Assembly: GCF_963691685.1 (NCBI RefSeq) | Contig: NZ_OY829290.1 | Span: 2,542,001 to 2,606,000, forward strand | Direction of reading: 5' to 3' | Length of the DNA stretch: 64,000 nt | Source of the DNA: Thalassovita sp. | Lineage (GTDB): Bacteria > Pseudomonadota > Alphaproteobacteria > Rhodobacterales > Rhodobacteraceae | Shown: one piece after another, positions 52,425 through 60,981 of the stretch | Position numbering within the stretch: the stretch's first letter is position 1 | Layout of the letters: each line of letters starts with the position of its first letter | Position numbers and translations under genes: made by a program | The notes under the pieces: model-generated | The model's database searches: none | The model's input: only the letters and a program-made list of their open reading frames with translations | Told to the model about the DNA's origin: nothing

Positions 52425-53618
52425 CTAGGGGATCGACGTCCAGCTGCCTTGCGCCGTATTCGAACGCACCGAAGCCGCGATGAATCGCACCCCGTTGGCG
52501 CCTTCTGACACTTTTGGAAACGCCAGCCACCCTTCTGGTATCGCCACGCCATCCCTGCGGGCGGCGACGGCCATCGCCAGCTCTGTATATAGATTGGCCC
52601 AGGCCTCGATGATCCCTTCCGGGAAACCGCGCCCAGCACGCACCAGGCGTTCTGTTCTTGCACTCAGGCCATGTCCGTGCCCACGGCTAAGTAGCTGATC
52701 TGGTTGACCATAGATGTTAAGTTTCAACTGTTCGGCCTGTTCCAGATCCCATTCTACACCACCTTCGGAACCATAGATCCGCAGACGCAGCCCCCCGCGA
52801 TTACCTGGCGCCAATCGGGTCGCCATGAGGGTGCCGGGAACCTCACCCGCGTAGCGCGTGAACATGAAGGCGGTGTCCTCCAGCGGTTTGGGCGCCCCAC
52901 ATACGTGAAACTCCGCTCTGAGATGGGTCATGTCCAGCCCGGACACAAAGGACGCCAAATGCGCGGCATGTGTGCCAATATCGCCGACACAACTGGTCGG
53001 GCCAGAGACCTTAGGATCTAACCGCCATTTCACATGCGGGGCATCTTCCACGTCTTGTGGGGTCATCCAGTCTTGCAGAAATTCAACGTGAATTTGGTTG
53101 ATCTTGCCAATCTGTCCCGCCGCAACAATTTCGCGGGCTTGTCGGATCATGGGGAAACACGACATCACATAGCCTACGCCAAAAACCTGACCGGTCTGCG
53201 CCGCCATAGACACGAGGTCCTCGGCTTCGCCCACCTCATTCGTCAGCGGTTTGTCACACAGGACATCGATCCCCGCCTCCAGAAACGCTTTGGCGGCAGC
53301 AAAATGCAGGTGATTGGGCGTGGTAATCATAACAGCATCCACCCCGTCGGGACGGGCAGCTTCGGCACGCGCCATATCTTCGAAGGATGTGTAACAACGC
53401 TCTTGCGGCAAATACCACTCTGCCCCGCGCGCCTTGGACCGTGCGGCATCCGAAGACAAGGCGCCGGCAGTGACCTCCCATAGGTCGGACAGGCGGGCGG
53501 CCGTTGTTTGTGTCGCCGAGATACGTCCCCCGCCCACAACGCCCAGCCTCAATCGGCGTGACAGCTTTGGAAAGGGGCCGTCAAAATCAAAACTCTCAGG
53601 AAGAAGTCGTTCAGTCAT
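52425..53618 (-). CDS. Gfo/Idh/MocA oxidoreductase 1
   Basis: A 397-residue NAD(P)-dependent sugar or cyclitol oxidoreductase. ATG 53618 is chosen (MTERLLPESFDF), overlapping the previous gene by 8 bases; a longer frame adds unlike sequence. The Rossmann fold is RLGVVGGGRISATQ, and the family motif EKP is present as CDKPLTNE, an Asp variant. The substrate-domain region includes KVSGPTSCVGDIGTHAAHL with the catalytic D-x-G-x-H motif. Members oxidise inositols or sugar hydroxyls at C1-C3. It is the last gene before the terminator. Confidence 0.85.
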   Translation of the reverse strand: MTERLLPESFDFDGPFPKLSRRLRLGVVGGGRISATQTTAARLSDLWEVTAGALSSDAARSKARGAEWYLPQERCYTSFEDMARAEAARPDGVDAVMITTPNHLHFAAAKAFLEAGIDVLCDKPLTNEVGEAEDLVSMAAQTGQVFGVGYVMSCFPMIRQAREIVAAGQIGKINQIHVEFLQDWMTPQDVEDAPHVKWRLDPKVSGPTSCVGDIGTHAAHLASFVSGLDMTHLRAEFHVCGAPKPLEDTAFMFTRYAGEVPGTLMATRLAPGNRGGLRLRIYGSEGGVEWDLEQAEQLKLNIYGQPDQLLSRGHGHGLSARTERLVRAGRGFPEGIIEAWANLYTELAMAVAARRDGVAIPEGWLAFPKVSEGANGVRFIAASVRSNTAQGSWTSIP

Positions 53619-54285
53619 CGCGGCCTCCGATTGCTGGCACATCAGCGCCTTCTGGCAACAGCTCGATGGCCATGAAGATACTGGGCGTTGTGGTTTCATA
53701 TTGATGCCAGGGGTAATTGCCCTCTGCGTCATACATCGGTCGATGTGTCATACCGGGGGCCATTGGTTCCTCCAGGTATAGCGTTGCTGGATCGCGGCGT
53801 TTGCACTGCTGCATTTTGCCAAACCCCACAACCTGCGTGTGAACTTCGCGGAACCCCGGCACCGGACAGAACGGGTGTTCGCGATGCAATCCGACATTCA
53901 GCGGAACAGAGGCGGAATGATAAAGGCTTAGCCCCAGATTACCGACGTAAGCCTTTGGGGACATGTAGTGTTCCACACCGCGCAGGCGCTCCTCGCCACG
54001 CACCTCAAATGCGGTCGGCCATTGATCGCGGACAGCGGCACATAAGGCTGCGTCGGCCCCATGCCCTTCAAACCGTTCTATCAGGATCGCACGGGTCACA
54101 TCGGTCAACGTAACGTTGGCAAAAATCGCGGATTGAAGCGGCGCCAGTTTCTGTTGCTCAACACCAATGTCGTGCTCCCCCAGGTTCACAACAATCGTCC
54201 GATCTTCAACCTCCAACCGGGGTTCATCTGAAACGTGCCGCAGGCCAAAGAAGGGCTCCGCAATATCAATGTTATTAATCGGCAT
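53611..54285 (-). CDS. Unknown cupin-like protein in catabolic operon
   Basis: A 224-residue protein from ATG 54285, overlapping both neighbours (11 and 8 bases), so it is fully embedded in the operon. The second half is rich in strands and in His/Glu candidates for a metal site (LHREHPFCPVPGFREVHTQVV, then MAPGMTHRPMYD and YPWHQYETT), as in cupin-type isomerases or lyases. I do not recognise the exact family. By analogy to IolB in inositol operons it could be an isomerase, but that is inference. Confidence 0.7.
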   Translation of the reverse strand: MPINNIDIAEPFFGLRHVSDEPRLEVEDRTIVVNLGEHDIGVEQQKLAPLQSAIFANVTLTDVTRAILIERFEGHGADAALCAAVRDQWPTAFEVRGEERLRGVEHYMSPKAYVGNLGLSLYHSASVPLNVGLHREHPFCPVPGFREVHTQVVGFGKMQQCKRRDPATLYLEEPMAPGMTHRPMYDAEGNYPWHQYETTTPSIFMAIELLPEGADVPAIGGRDD

Positions 54286-55471
54286 TTGCCACCTCCTGGG
54301 TCGCGCGCACGTGTGCTTGCAAGAAATCAACGGGCAGTGGTGCGGGCACCTCACAACGGCTGCGGATGTCCTGATATGATCCAAGTGCAGGCGCGCACTC
54401 TATCGCGTCCATCACTTCAAACACATGAAAGGCCAAATCCCCGCTGGCACGCGGTGCGCGGTTCTCCTCCACGGCTTGCGCCAAATCCAGAAGTCCCAGT
54501 CCGCGGCTGTTTTCGTTGAATCCATGGATATTTTCCGCAACGTGCCAATCGTCGCGGCCCTGTGGCCTTGGCTGATGGCTCCATCGCGATGTTTCACGCG
54601 TGCGAAACCAGACAGGGCCATGAAAGTCGTTGGCCCCATGCACAGGGTCCGGGTCTGGGATCGAGATCACCCCATCTTCGCCATAGATCTCTAACCGGGG
54701 GGTTTCGCTGTCCCAGATGTCAAAGCTCATGGTCATCGACCCAATGGCGCCACTGTCAAATTCCAGCAGGCTGACACTGTGGGTGTCGACCTCGACTTGG
54801 ATTTCGCTGCCGGTCCTAGGTCCGTTTTCGATGGCCCGCGTGCCAAATGCCCTGTTACCCAGTCCTGCAACACGAGCAATCGGGCCCAGGCAAAAGACCA
54901 TCGCGGTCAGATAGTAAGGCCCCAGATCCAACAGCGGCCCGCCGCCACGCTGGTAGTAGAAATCTGGGTTGGGATGATGCCTTTCGGTGCCATGTGTTCC
55001 GACATGCGCAAAGACACCGGTTGGACGCCCAATCGTTCCTTCATCAATCAAGCGGCGCACAGTTTGCCAACGACCGCCCAGAAACGTATCCGGCGCATTT
55101 CCAAGTTTCAGGTTTTTCTGCTTGGCCAGAGCAATCAGCGCCTGCCCCTCAGCAATATCTGTCACAAAGGGCTTTTCAGAATAGACATGTTTGCCCGCCA
55201 TCAAGGCCTGCCGTGTCACCTCGGCATGGGCGGCTGGAATTGTCAGGTTCAAAACACAATCAATGGATGGATCATCGATTATTTCAGCAACAGAGCAGGC
55301 CCGCCCGATCCCGTGTTGCGCCGCCTTCGCGCGGCTTTCGGTCAGATCGAGGCTAGCACAGGCCACCACCTCAATATGAGCGAATTTGGCGAGTGTTGTG
55401 AGGTAGATGTCACTGATGCGGCCACATCCAATCAAGCCGACCCGGAAGGATTTCGAAGCGTCATTCTGCAT
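54275..55471 (-). CDS. Gfo/Idh/MocA oxidoreductase 2
   Basis: A 398-residue oxidoreductase with Rossmann motif RVGLIGCGRISDIY and catalytic-region motif YSEKPFVTD. The second domain has GGGPLLDLGPYYLTAM, the D-x-G-x-Y variant of the substrate motif where His is replaced by Tyr. It overlaps the genes on both sides by about 11 bases. Together with oxidoreductases 1 and 3 it implies several hydroxyl/keto steps on one substrate. Confidence 0.85.
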   Translation of the reverse strand: MQNDASKSFRVGLIGCGRISDIYLTTLAKFAHIEVVACASLDLTESRAKAAQHGIGRACSVAEIIDDPSIDCVLNLTIPAAHAEVTRQALMAGKHVYSEKPFVTDIAEGQALIALAKQKNLKLGNAPDTFLGGRWQTVRRLIDEGTIGRPTGVFAHVGTHGTERHHPNPDFYYQRGGGPLLDLGPYYLTAMVFCLGPIARVAGLGNRAFGTRAIENGPRTGSEIQVEVDTHSVSLLEFDSGAIGSMTMSFDIWDSETPRLEIYGEDGVISIPDPDPVHGANDFHGPVWFRTRETSRWSHQPRPQGRDDWHVAENIHGFNENSRGLGLLDLAQAVEENRAPRASGDLAFHVFEVMDAIECAPALGSYQDIRSRCEVPAPLPVDFLQAHVRATQEVANAD

Positions 55472-56318
55472 TTTCTCTGGCTTCGTCTTTGTTTCGTTTT
55501 CCCTGGTAGAGGGGCAAGTACTGCGGCGGCATTGGCCCCTTGTTTCGTCCGCCCTGGTTCATTTGTTCCCACGCATGGGCCAGAACACCAACCGAGCGGG
55601 AGAGGCAAAACAACCCGCGCGACAGCGGCGCCGGGAACCCAAGCTCACAGAAAATCACGGCTGTCGCGCCGTCGATGTTCATTGCGATCGGTCGCCCGCC
55701 GCGTTGTCTGGCCAATTCTATCTGAACGGCCTCCCCAATGTCAGCGAAATGCCCCGAAACTGTACCGGCCTTCGCCGCCTGTCGGACAAGGGCCATCAAG
55801 CGCGGCGCGCGGGGATCGACGGGTTTGTGAAATCTGTGACCAAAACCCGAAACGATTTTTCCATGCTCAGCGCGCCAATCATCAAGGCCTGCGCGCGTTG
55901 CACTTTCCAGATCCTCACCGCTTTTCAAACGCTCCGCGATCAGGTCATAAAGTTCGGCACATTGTTCCCCTGCGCCGCCGTGCACATCCCCCAACATGTT
56001 GACTGCTGTCGCCATCACATTGTTCAGACCAAGACCACAGGTTGCAGCCATCCGCGCGGCAGCAATCGACGGCGCTTGGGGCCCGTGATCCACCCCAGCG
56101 ACCAAGGCGGTTTCCAGCAGCGATGCTTCGCTTGCTGTCGGCAGATCACCGCGTAGCATCAGCCAGATCATCTGGGCAAAACTGACGTTGCCGATCAGCT
56201 GTTCCACCGGGTGACCGCGAAAGGCAATGCGACCGGGTTCCATGTCGATGATTTCAGTACGCCACCAATGCCGGACGGCATCTGCGTCCGTGCCATTTTC
56301 CTGTGCCTTCATAGACAT
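55461..56318 (-). CDS. Citrate synthase-family lyase, citryl-CoA lyase-like
   Basis: A 285-residue short citrate-synthase-fold protein. The start (WWRTEIIDMEPGRIAFRGHPVEQLIG) and length fit citryl-CoA lyases rather than full citrate synthase. Active-site candidates are His in GFGHRFHKPVDPR and Asp in MNIDGATAVIFCELG. Such enzymes split or form citryl-CoA-like adducts into acyl-CoA and a 2-oxo acid. In this operon it could act on a branched CoA ester from ring cleavage. It overlaps the dehydrogenase gene upstream by 10 bases and the oxidoreductase gene downstream by 11. Confidence 0.8.
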   Translation of the reverse strand: MSMKAQENGTDADAVRHWWRTEIIDMEPGRIAFRGHPVEQLIGNVSFAQMIWLMLRGDLPTASEASLLETALVAGVDHGPQAPSIAAARMAATCGLGLNNVMATAVNMLGDVHGGAGEQCAELYDLIAERLKSGEDLESATRAGLDDWRAEHGKIVSGFGHRFHKPVDPRAPRLMALVRQAAKAGTVSGHFADIGEAVQIELARQRGGRPIAMNIDGATAVIFCELGFPAPLSRGLFCLSRSVGVLAHAWEQMNQGGRNKGPMPPQYLPLYQGKRNKDEARENAE

Positions 56319-57178
56319 TGCGCATCCTTTGAGTTTTCTTGTGACAGCTGGTCAAACCGCTGCACCATGCGGTCGGGATCCGGGCTGCGTTGGGTGAACA
56401 ATTGAAAGGCAGTCACCGCTTGGTACACAGCCATGCCTGTGCCATCCATGACCCTCAGCCCAGCTTGGCGTGCGGCCTTGATCAGTTCTGTTTCTCTTGG
56501 GAAATAGACGATATCGGACACCCAGCTACCTAGTCTGAGCCGCTGTGGCTCGAAGGGCAAACCGGGATACTCTTTCATGCCGACAGGCGTCGCATTCACC
56601 GCACCATCGATTGCCGACCAATCCACGGCAGTCAGATCCTTCTCAACACGAACGAGCGCTTGAGGCCGCGCGAGCCGCAACACATCGCACAGCGAGTGCG
56701 CTTGCGCAGGATTGCGATCATAGAGGATGAGGTTCCGTGTGCCTTGATCCAGCAAGGCCAGAGCCACTGCGCGCCCTGCACCTCCCGCCCCGACCAACAG
56801 AACCGTATCAATCGGCGCCCGCGGCAAGGCCCGTCGCAGGGCCGAGCGATATCCGATATAGTCGGTGTTATGCCCAATGCGCTTGCCGTCCTGAAACACA
56901 ATCGTGTTTGCACTGCCAAGCAAGGTCACGACCTCGCTCTTCTCATCAAGCAGCGTCACGATCTGTTGCTTGAACGGATGGGTCACGTTCAAACCAACAA
57001 ACCCGCTCTGCTCTGCCTCAGAAACCAGATCTGTCAAAGATGAATTTCGGTGGGGTACACAATTGGCGTCGATCCGGCGGTACTCATACCTCAACCCCAA
57101 CGCCCGACCTTCGGCCACATGCATGTCAGGTGTCAGCGACGCTTGTATACCCTGCCCGATTAACCCCGCTCTCATCAC
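56309..57178 (-). CDS. Quinate/shikimate dehydrogenase-type AroE homologue
   Basis: A 289-residue shikimate dehydrogenase family protein. The substrate loop SLTPDMHVAEGRALG and YRRIDA resemble catabolic quinate/shikimate dehydrogenases of Corynebacterium type rather than biosynthetic AroE. The catalytic Lys is in NVTHPFKQ, the Asp in GHNTDYIGY, and the nucleotide fold is VGAGGAGRAVALALL, followed by NATPVGM. It probably oxidises a cyclitol acid hydroxyl with NAD(P). It overlaps the QuiC-like gene by four bases. Confidence 0.83.
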   Translation of the reverse strand: MMRAGLIGQGIQASLTPDMHVAEGRALGLRYEYRRIDANCVPHRNSSLTDLVSEAEQSGFVGLNVTHPFKQQIVTLLDEKSEVVTLLGSANTIVFQDGKRIGHNTDYIGYRSALRRALPRAPIDTVLLVGAGGAGRAVALALLDQGTRNLILYDRNPAQAHSLCDVLRLARPQALVRVEKDLTAVDWSAIDGAVNATPVGMKEYPGLPFEPQRLRLGSWVSDIVYFPRETELIKAARQAGLRVMDGTGMAVYQAVTAFQLFTQRSPDPDRMVQRFDQLSQENSKDAQCL

Positions 57179-59055
57179 CCATTCTCCATTTTGCGTTGGT
57201 TGTGAATTTGGGCGGCCAGTCTCGCGGAGGCATTGCGTGCGCCGTAGCCGGCATAGCCGTTGCGACGTTCAACGATCTCAAAGAAGAATCCCCCGAAGAT
57301 GGGTTGGCTATAAATCTGGAAATATTCGGTTCCATTGTGCTGGTCATAGAGGATATTTGCCGCGCGCAACGCTTCGACAAACTCATCCGACAGATCAAAT
57401 TGAGACTGAAGATCGTCGTAGTAATTGGGAGAAAACGACAGTCGTGGGAACGCGTTCCGTTCCAACTGCGCTGCGGTTTCAAAAATGTCGTCGGTCAAAA
57501 ATGCGATGTGTTGAACACCAGCACCAAATCGGTCTGCCAAGAACCCCGCCGCAAACGTACGTCGCCCTTCGGCACCGTTGAGGTTCAGCCGCACCTCGCC
57601 TTCCGGGCTTTCAATGACTTGCGAATGGACGATCCCTGAAGGATCGGCCACGTCGACAACGGGTGACTTGGCCATCTCAAACGTCGACAAATAATAGAGC
57701 AGCCAGCTCTGCATTTCTTCGTGGCGCATGGTTTGGGCCACATGGTCCACACGGCGTAGACCTGCGGGTTGGCGCGCTTCCGTTTTGGCCACCGGCTCAA
57801 ACTCGATATCCCACACCCGATGCAGGTCTGATTTTTCATCGATGAAGTGGACGACATTCCCCCCCACCCCACGAATGGCTGGAATGTCTAGCTCACCGGT
57901 GCCGACAGGCTGGGAAAAGGCCGTCGTTCCCAATGCAGTTGCCCGTTCAACCGTCTGTGCCGCATCCCGAACCCGAAGCCCCATGTCACAAACAGACGGG
58001 CCGTGTTCTTCAAAAGCTTTGCGGGCGAAACCATCTTGATCCGAGTTTACAACAATATTGACGGCCCCTTGCCGCCACAACTCAACGGACTTGGTTCGAT
58101 GCCGCCGTTCCATGCGAAAACTCATGGATGACAACAGGTTGGTCAGCGCGCTGCCAGACGTTGAATCCACCGCAAATTCGATAAATTCAAAACCAGAACT
58201 GTATACAGGCGGGGGGAGCTGCGGAATGTCGAAACGTAGCGCGGGATCCTCCCGCGATACAGCATCCAACAGGTTTACCAGGGCGCGATAGCCGTCGACG
58301 GCCATTGTTCGCCCGCCCGGTAGCGGGCTGTGCTCATTCACCCGCGCAATCGACCAGGGGCCTTTGTATCCCCCCCGCGCAAGCACTTTGACAAAGCCTG
58401 CCAGGTTCAACCTGCCCTGCCCCGGCAACAAACCAAAGTGCCGTTTCATGCTGCGCATTTCTGCGCTCACCTTAGGTGCGTCCGACAATTGAACGTGAAA
58501 GATCTTATCGGCAGGAACGCTCCGAAGAGCGGCCGGTTTGGTGCCATCCGCAAGCGAGAGGAAACTGTTTAGCGCCAGCCCAAGGTTGGCGAGATCCACG
58601 GTTTCGACCAATGACAGGGCCTGTGCATCTGACCGCACATGCCCCGCCCATGGCAATCCCAGATAGGCAAGACGCACCCCTCGCGCCGCGGCGCGTTCAG
58701 CAGCTTCTGCCAAATCGGCTTGCAGTTGGGCGTCATCATCGGTCTCAGCTGACGATGCCCCAACCAGCAGCAAATCTGTGCCAAGCGATTGCATCAGGTC
58801 AAACTTGCGTTCAAGCCTGTCAAAGCTGCGCCGCCGGGCCACCCCTTCCCAGCCTTCCAGATCATTGAATGGCTTGAGCAGGTTCGTCTTGAGGCCACAG
58901 TCCTCAACCATCGTGCGCAGATCATGCGCCGAACCATGAAATCCAGTGAAATCAGGCTCATGCAGTTCGAGGCCTGTGAAGCCAGCCTTGGCAATAGCGG
59001 CCACCTTATCCGCCAGCGACCCGGGGATAGATGTTGTAGAAATCGCGAGTGTCAT
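57175..59055 (-). CDS. QuiC-like TIM-barrel/HPPD fusion lacking barrel metal ligands
   Basis: A 626-residue two-domain protein of the dehydroshikimate dehydratase (QuiC1) type: an N-terminal TIM barrel (1 to about 275) and a C-terminal hydroxyphenylpyruvate-dioxygenase-like VOC domain. The barrel aligns well (VRLAYLGLPWAG; LNSFLSLADG; DKIFHVQLSDAP; GPWSIARVNE), but where QuiC1 has Glu, Asp, His and Glu metal or catalytic residues this protein has Leu132, Asn163, Leu166 and Ala237; only Gln189 remains. The C-terminal domain keeps a complete iron triad: His in RVDHVAQ (about 437), His in GVQHIAF (about 515) and Glu in FFEIVER (about 593). It is therefore unlikely to be an ordinary dehydroshikimate dehydratase and may be an oxygenase. 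ATG 59055 gives the family-like start. Confidence 0.85.
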   Translation of the reverse strand: MTLAISTTSIPGSLADKVAAIAKAGFTGLELHEPDFTGFHGSAHDLRTMVEDCGLKTNLLKPFNDLEGWEGVARRRSFDRLERKFDLMQSLGTDLLLVGASSAETDDDAQLQADLAEAAERAAARGVRLAYLGLPWAGHVRSDAQALSLVETVDLANLGLALNSFLSLADGTKPAALRSVPADKIFHVQLSDAPKVSAEMRSMKRHFGLLPGQGRLNLAGFVKVLARGGYKGPWSIARVNEHSPLPGGRTMAVDGYRALVNLLDAVSREDPALRFDIPQLPPPVYSSGFEFIEFAVDSTSGSALTNLLSSMSFRMERRHRTKSVELWRQGAVNIVVNSDQDGFARKAFEEHGPSVCDMGLRVRDAAQTVERATALGTTAFSQPVGTGELDIPAIRGVGGNVVHFIDEKSDLHRVWDIEFEPVAKTEARQPAGLRRVDHVAQTMRHEEMQSWLLYYLSTFEMAKSPVVDVADPSGIVHSQVIESPEGEVRLNLNGAEGRRTFAAGFLADRFGAGVQHIAFLTDDIFETAAQLERNAFPRLSFSPNYYDDLQSQFDLSDEFVEALRAANILYDQHNGTEYFQIYSQPIFGGFFFEIVERRNGYAGYGARNASARLAAQIHNQRKMENG

Positions 59056-59059
59056 TGTC

Positions 59060-60355
59060 TTAGCCTTGGTAGCCCAACAGCCGGGGCAGCCAGAGAACAA
59101 GGTCCGGAGAGGTGATCAGCAATAACAGTGCTGCGATAAGAACCGCCAGGAAGGCCCAAATCTCTGAGATGATTTCGCGCAGAGGAATGCCCGTCACCGC
59201 ATTGATAACAAAAAGCAAGATCCCATAAGGCGGGGTGATCAATCCAATCATCGAGTTCACGACGACAAGAACGCCGAAATGCACCAGATCGATCCCAAGC
59301 GCCTGACAGGTTGGAATGAACAACGGTACAATCACCAGAATGATCGTGGTCGCGTCCAGAACGCACCCCAACAACAGGATCAGAACGTTTACAGCAATCA
59401 AAAACAGCAGCGGGCTGACATCCGCCCCCTCCAGCAGGGCTGAGATGCTCTGCGGGATTTGTTCCTGAATAACGATGAAGTTCAGGATGAACGCACCACC
59501 GATCACAACGCCAACGGCAGCAGAGGACCGCGCCGAGTCCACGAAGACGCGGTAAAGGCCTCGCAATGACAAAGCGCGATAGAACAACGCCGCCAGCAAG
59601 AGTGCGTAGAAGGCAGCAACCGCAGCAGCTTCGGTTGGGGTCGTGACCCCGCCATAGATGCCATAAAGCAGGATTGCAGGCATCAATAGGGCCGGAAATG
59701 CGTTGGCGGTTTTGCGAGGCAATTCACTTAGCGGGATTGGATCTTCGAGTGCAAAACCCCGCTTGCCCGCCAGATAATAGTTCATCGCCATCAAGACGAT
59801 CCCCATGATCAGACCAGGCAGGATCCCTGCAAGGAACAGCGAACCAATGGAGGCTTTGGACACCAACGCGTAAAGCACCATCGGAATGGACGGCGGGATG
59901 ATCGGGCCGATCGTTGCCGACGCCGCCGTGATCGCCGCTGCATAGCCACGCCCGTAGCGACCGTCCTTGGTCATCATTTCGATGATAATTTTGCCAATGC
60001 CCGCTGCATCCGCCACCGCCGAACCGGACATGCCCGAAAAGATCAGCGATGCCACAACATTTACGTGACCCAAGCCCCCTTTGAACCGTCCAACAGCGGC
60101 CACACAGAAGTTCAGCAAACGATCCGTGATTGAACCGGCATTCATGATGTTGGCCGCCACAATGAACAGCGGAACAGCAAGTAGGATGGTGCTGCGATAA
60201 AAGCCCTGCAGGATTTTTTCACCCGCCAACGCCACATCCAGACCAGCAACACCAAGGTAGGCGATCGACGCCAACAAAATTGAGTATCCAATCGGCGTTC
60301 CGATCCCTGCCAGGACGAACAGGGTCAGCAGGCACGTCATCAGTTCCAGGCTCAT
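59060..60355 (-). CDS. TRAP transporter large permease (DctM-like)
   Basis: A 431-residue membrane protein with about 12 hydrophobic segments, the large subunit of a TRAP transporter. Family features include PLFIVAANIMNAGSITDRLLNF, GMSGSAVADAAGIGKI and the second-half repeat NVLILLLGCVLDATTIILVIVPLF. It uses an ion gradient to take up the ligand delivered by the DctP protein. It ends four bases before the QuiC-like start and overlaps dctQ by four bases. Confidence 0.92.
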   Translation of the reverse strand: MSLELMTCLLTLFVLAGIGTPIGYSILLASIAYLGVAGLDVALAGEKILQGFYRSTILLAVPLFIVAANIMNAGSITDRLLNFCVAAVGRFKGGLGHVNVVASLIFSGMSGSAVADAAGIGKIIIEMMTKDGRYGRGYAAAITAASATIGPIIPPSIPMVLYALVSKASIGSLFLAGILPGLIMGIVLMAMNYYLAGKRGFALEDPIPLSELPRKTANAFPALLMPAILLYGIYGGVTTPTEAAAVAAFYALLLAALFYRALSLRGLYRVFVDSARSSAAVGVVIGGAFILNFIVIQEQIPQSISALLEGADVSPLLFLIAVNVLILLLGCVLDATTIILVIVPLFIPTCQALGIDLVHFGVLVVVNSMIGLITPPYGILLFVINAVTGIPLREIISEIWAFLAVLIAALLLLITSPDLVLWLPRLLGYQG

Positions 60356-60930
60356 TTGTCGGCTCCGTCCGGCGCGTCAAGCTTTGCTTGTTTTTGATCT
60401 TCGGCTTCATTCAGGTCGTCGACGACCAGCTCAAGCTCAGTCTTTGGTGGACCTTCTCGCAGAACGGTCACGAACATCAGCGCGTAACGCAGGATGACGG
60501 CCAACATGAACACCGCATAGATCGAGAAGACGTCGCGCAGGGGAATTTTGTTCCCTGTGAATGGATTACGCACCGTGGACGTTTTGCGGATCTTCATCCA
60601 GTCGATGTAATCCCAGGTTGGCAGATAGGTGTAGATCATCCCGATGATGATCGCGGCCGCCCCGACCAGGGACATGATTTGCCGGGCCCGGTGTGGCGAA
60701 GACAGGTAAATGATGTCGAATTTCACGTGATCCTGTTCGCGTACGACAAAGGCACAGCTGAAGAAGATCACCCAGACCCAGAGGATACCGATCAACTCAA
60801 GCGTCCAGCCAGCGGGGGTGAAAAAGTACCTGAGAACAATCTGCAATAGAAAGGTCAGGAAGATTGCCGCCAGTAACCCGCCGGCAATCGCTTCGGTAAT
60901 GCGGGAGAACCACTTGAGTATTGTTTGCAT
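60352..60930 (-). CDS. TRAP transporter small permease (DctQ-like)
   Basis: A 192-residue protein from ATG 60930 (or 197 from 60945) with four membrane helices (ITEAIAGGLLAAIFLTFLLQIVLRYFF; IGILWVWVIFFSCAFVV; IMSLVGAAAIIIGMIYTYLP; FSIYAVFMLAVILRYALMFV). The WVWVIFF segment with a charged entry is typical of DctQ. The C-terminal 35 residues are charged and cytoplasmic. It forms the membrane complex with the large subunit. Confidence 0.88.
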   Translation of the reverse strand: MQTILKWFSRITEAIAGGLLAAIFLTFLLQIVLRYFFTPAGWTLELIGILWVWVIFFSCAFVVREQDHVKFDIIYLSSPHRARQIMSLVGAAAIIIGMIYTYLPTWDYIDWMKIRKTSTVRNPFTGNKIPLRDVFSIYAVFMLAVILRYALMFVTVLREGPPKTELELVVDDLNEAEDQKQAKLDAPDGADK

Positions 60931-60981
60931 CGTCGTTCTCCCCATTTATCTAGGTCCGCAAAGACGGATTAGCTTCCCTGA

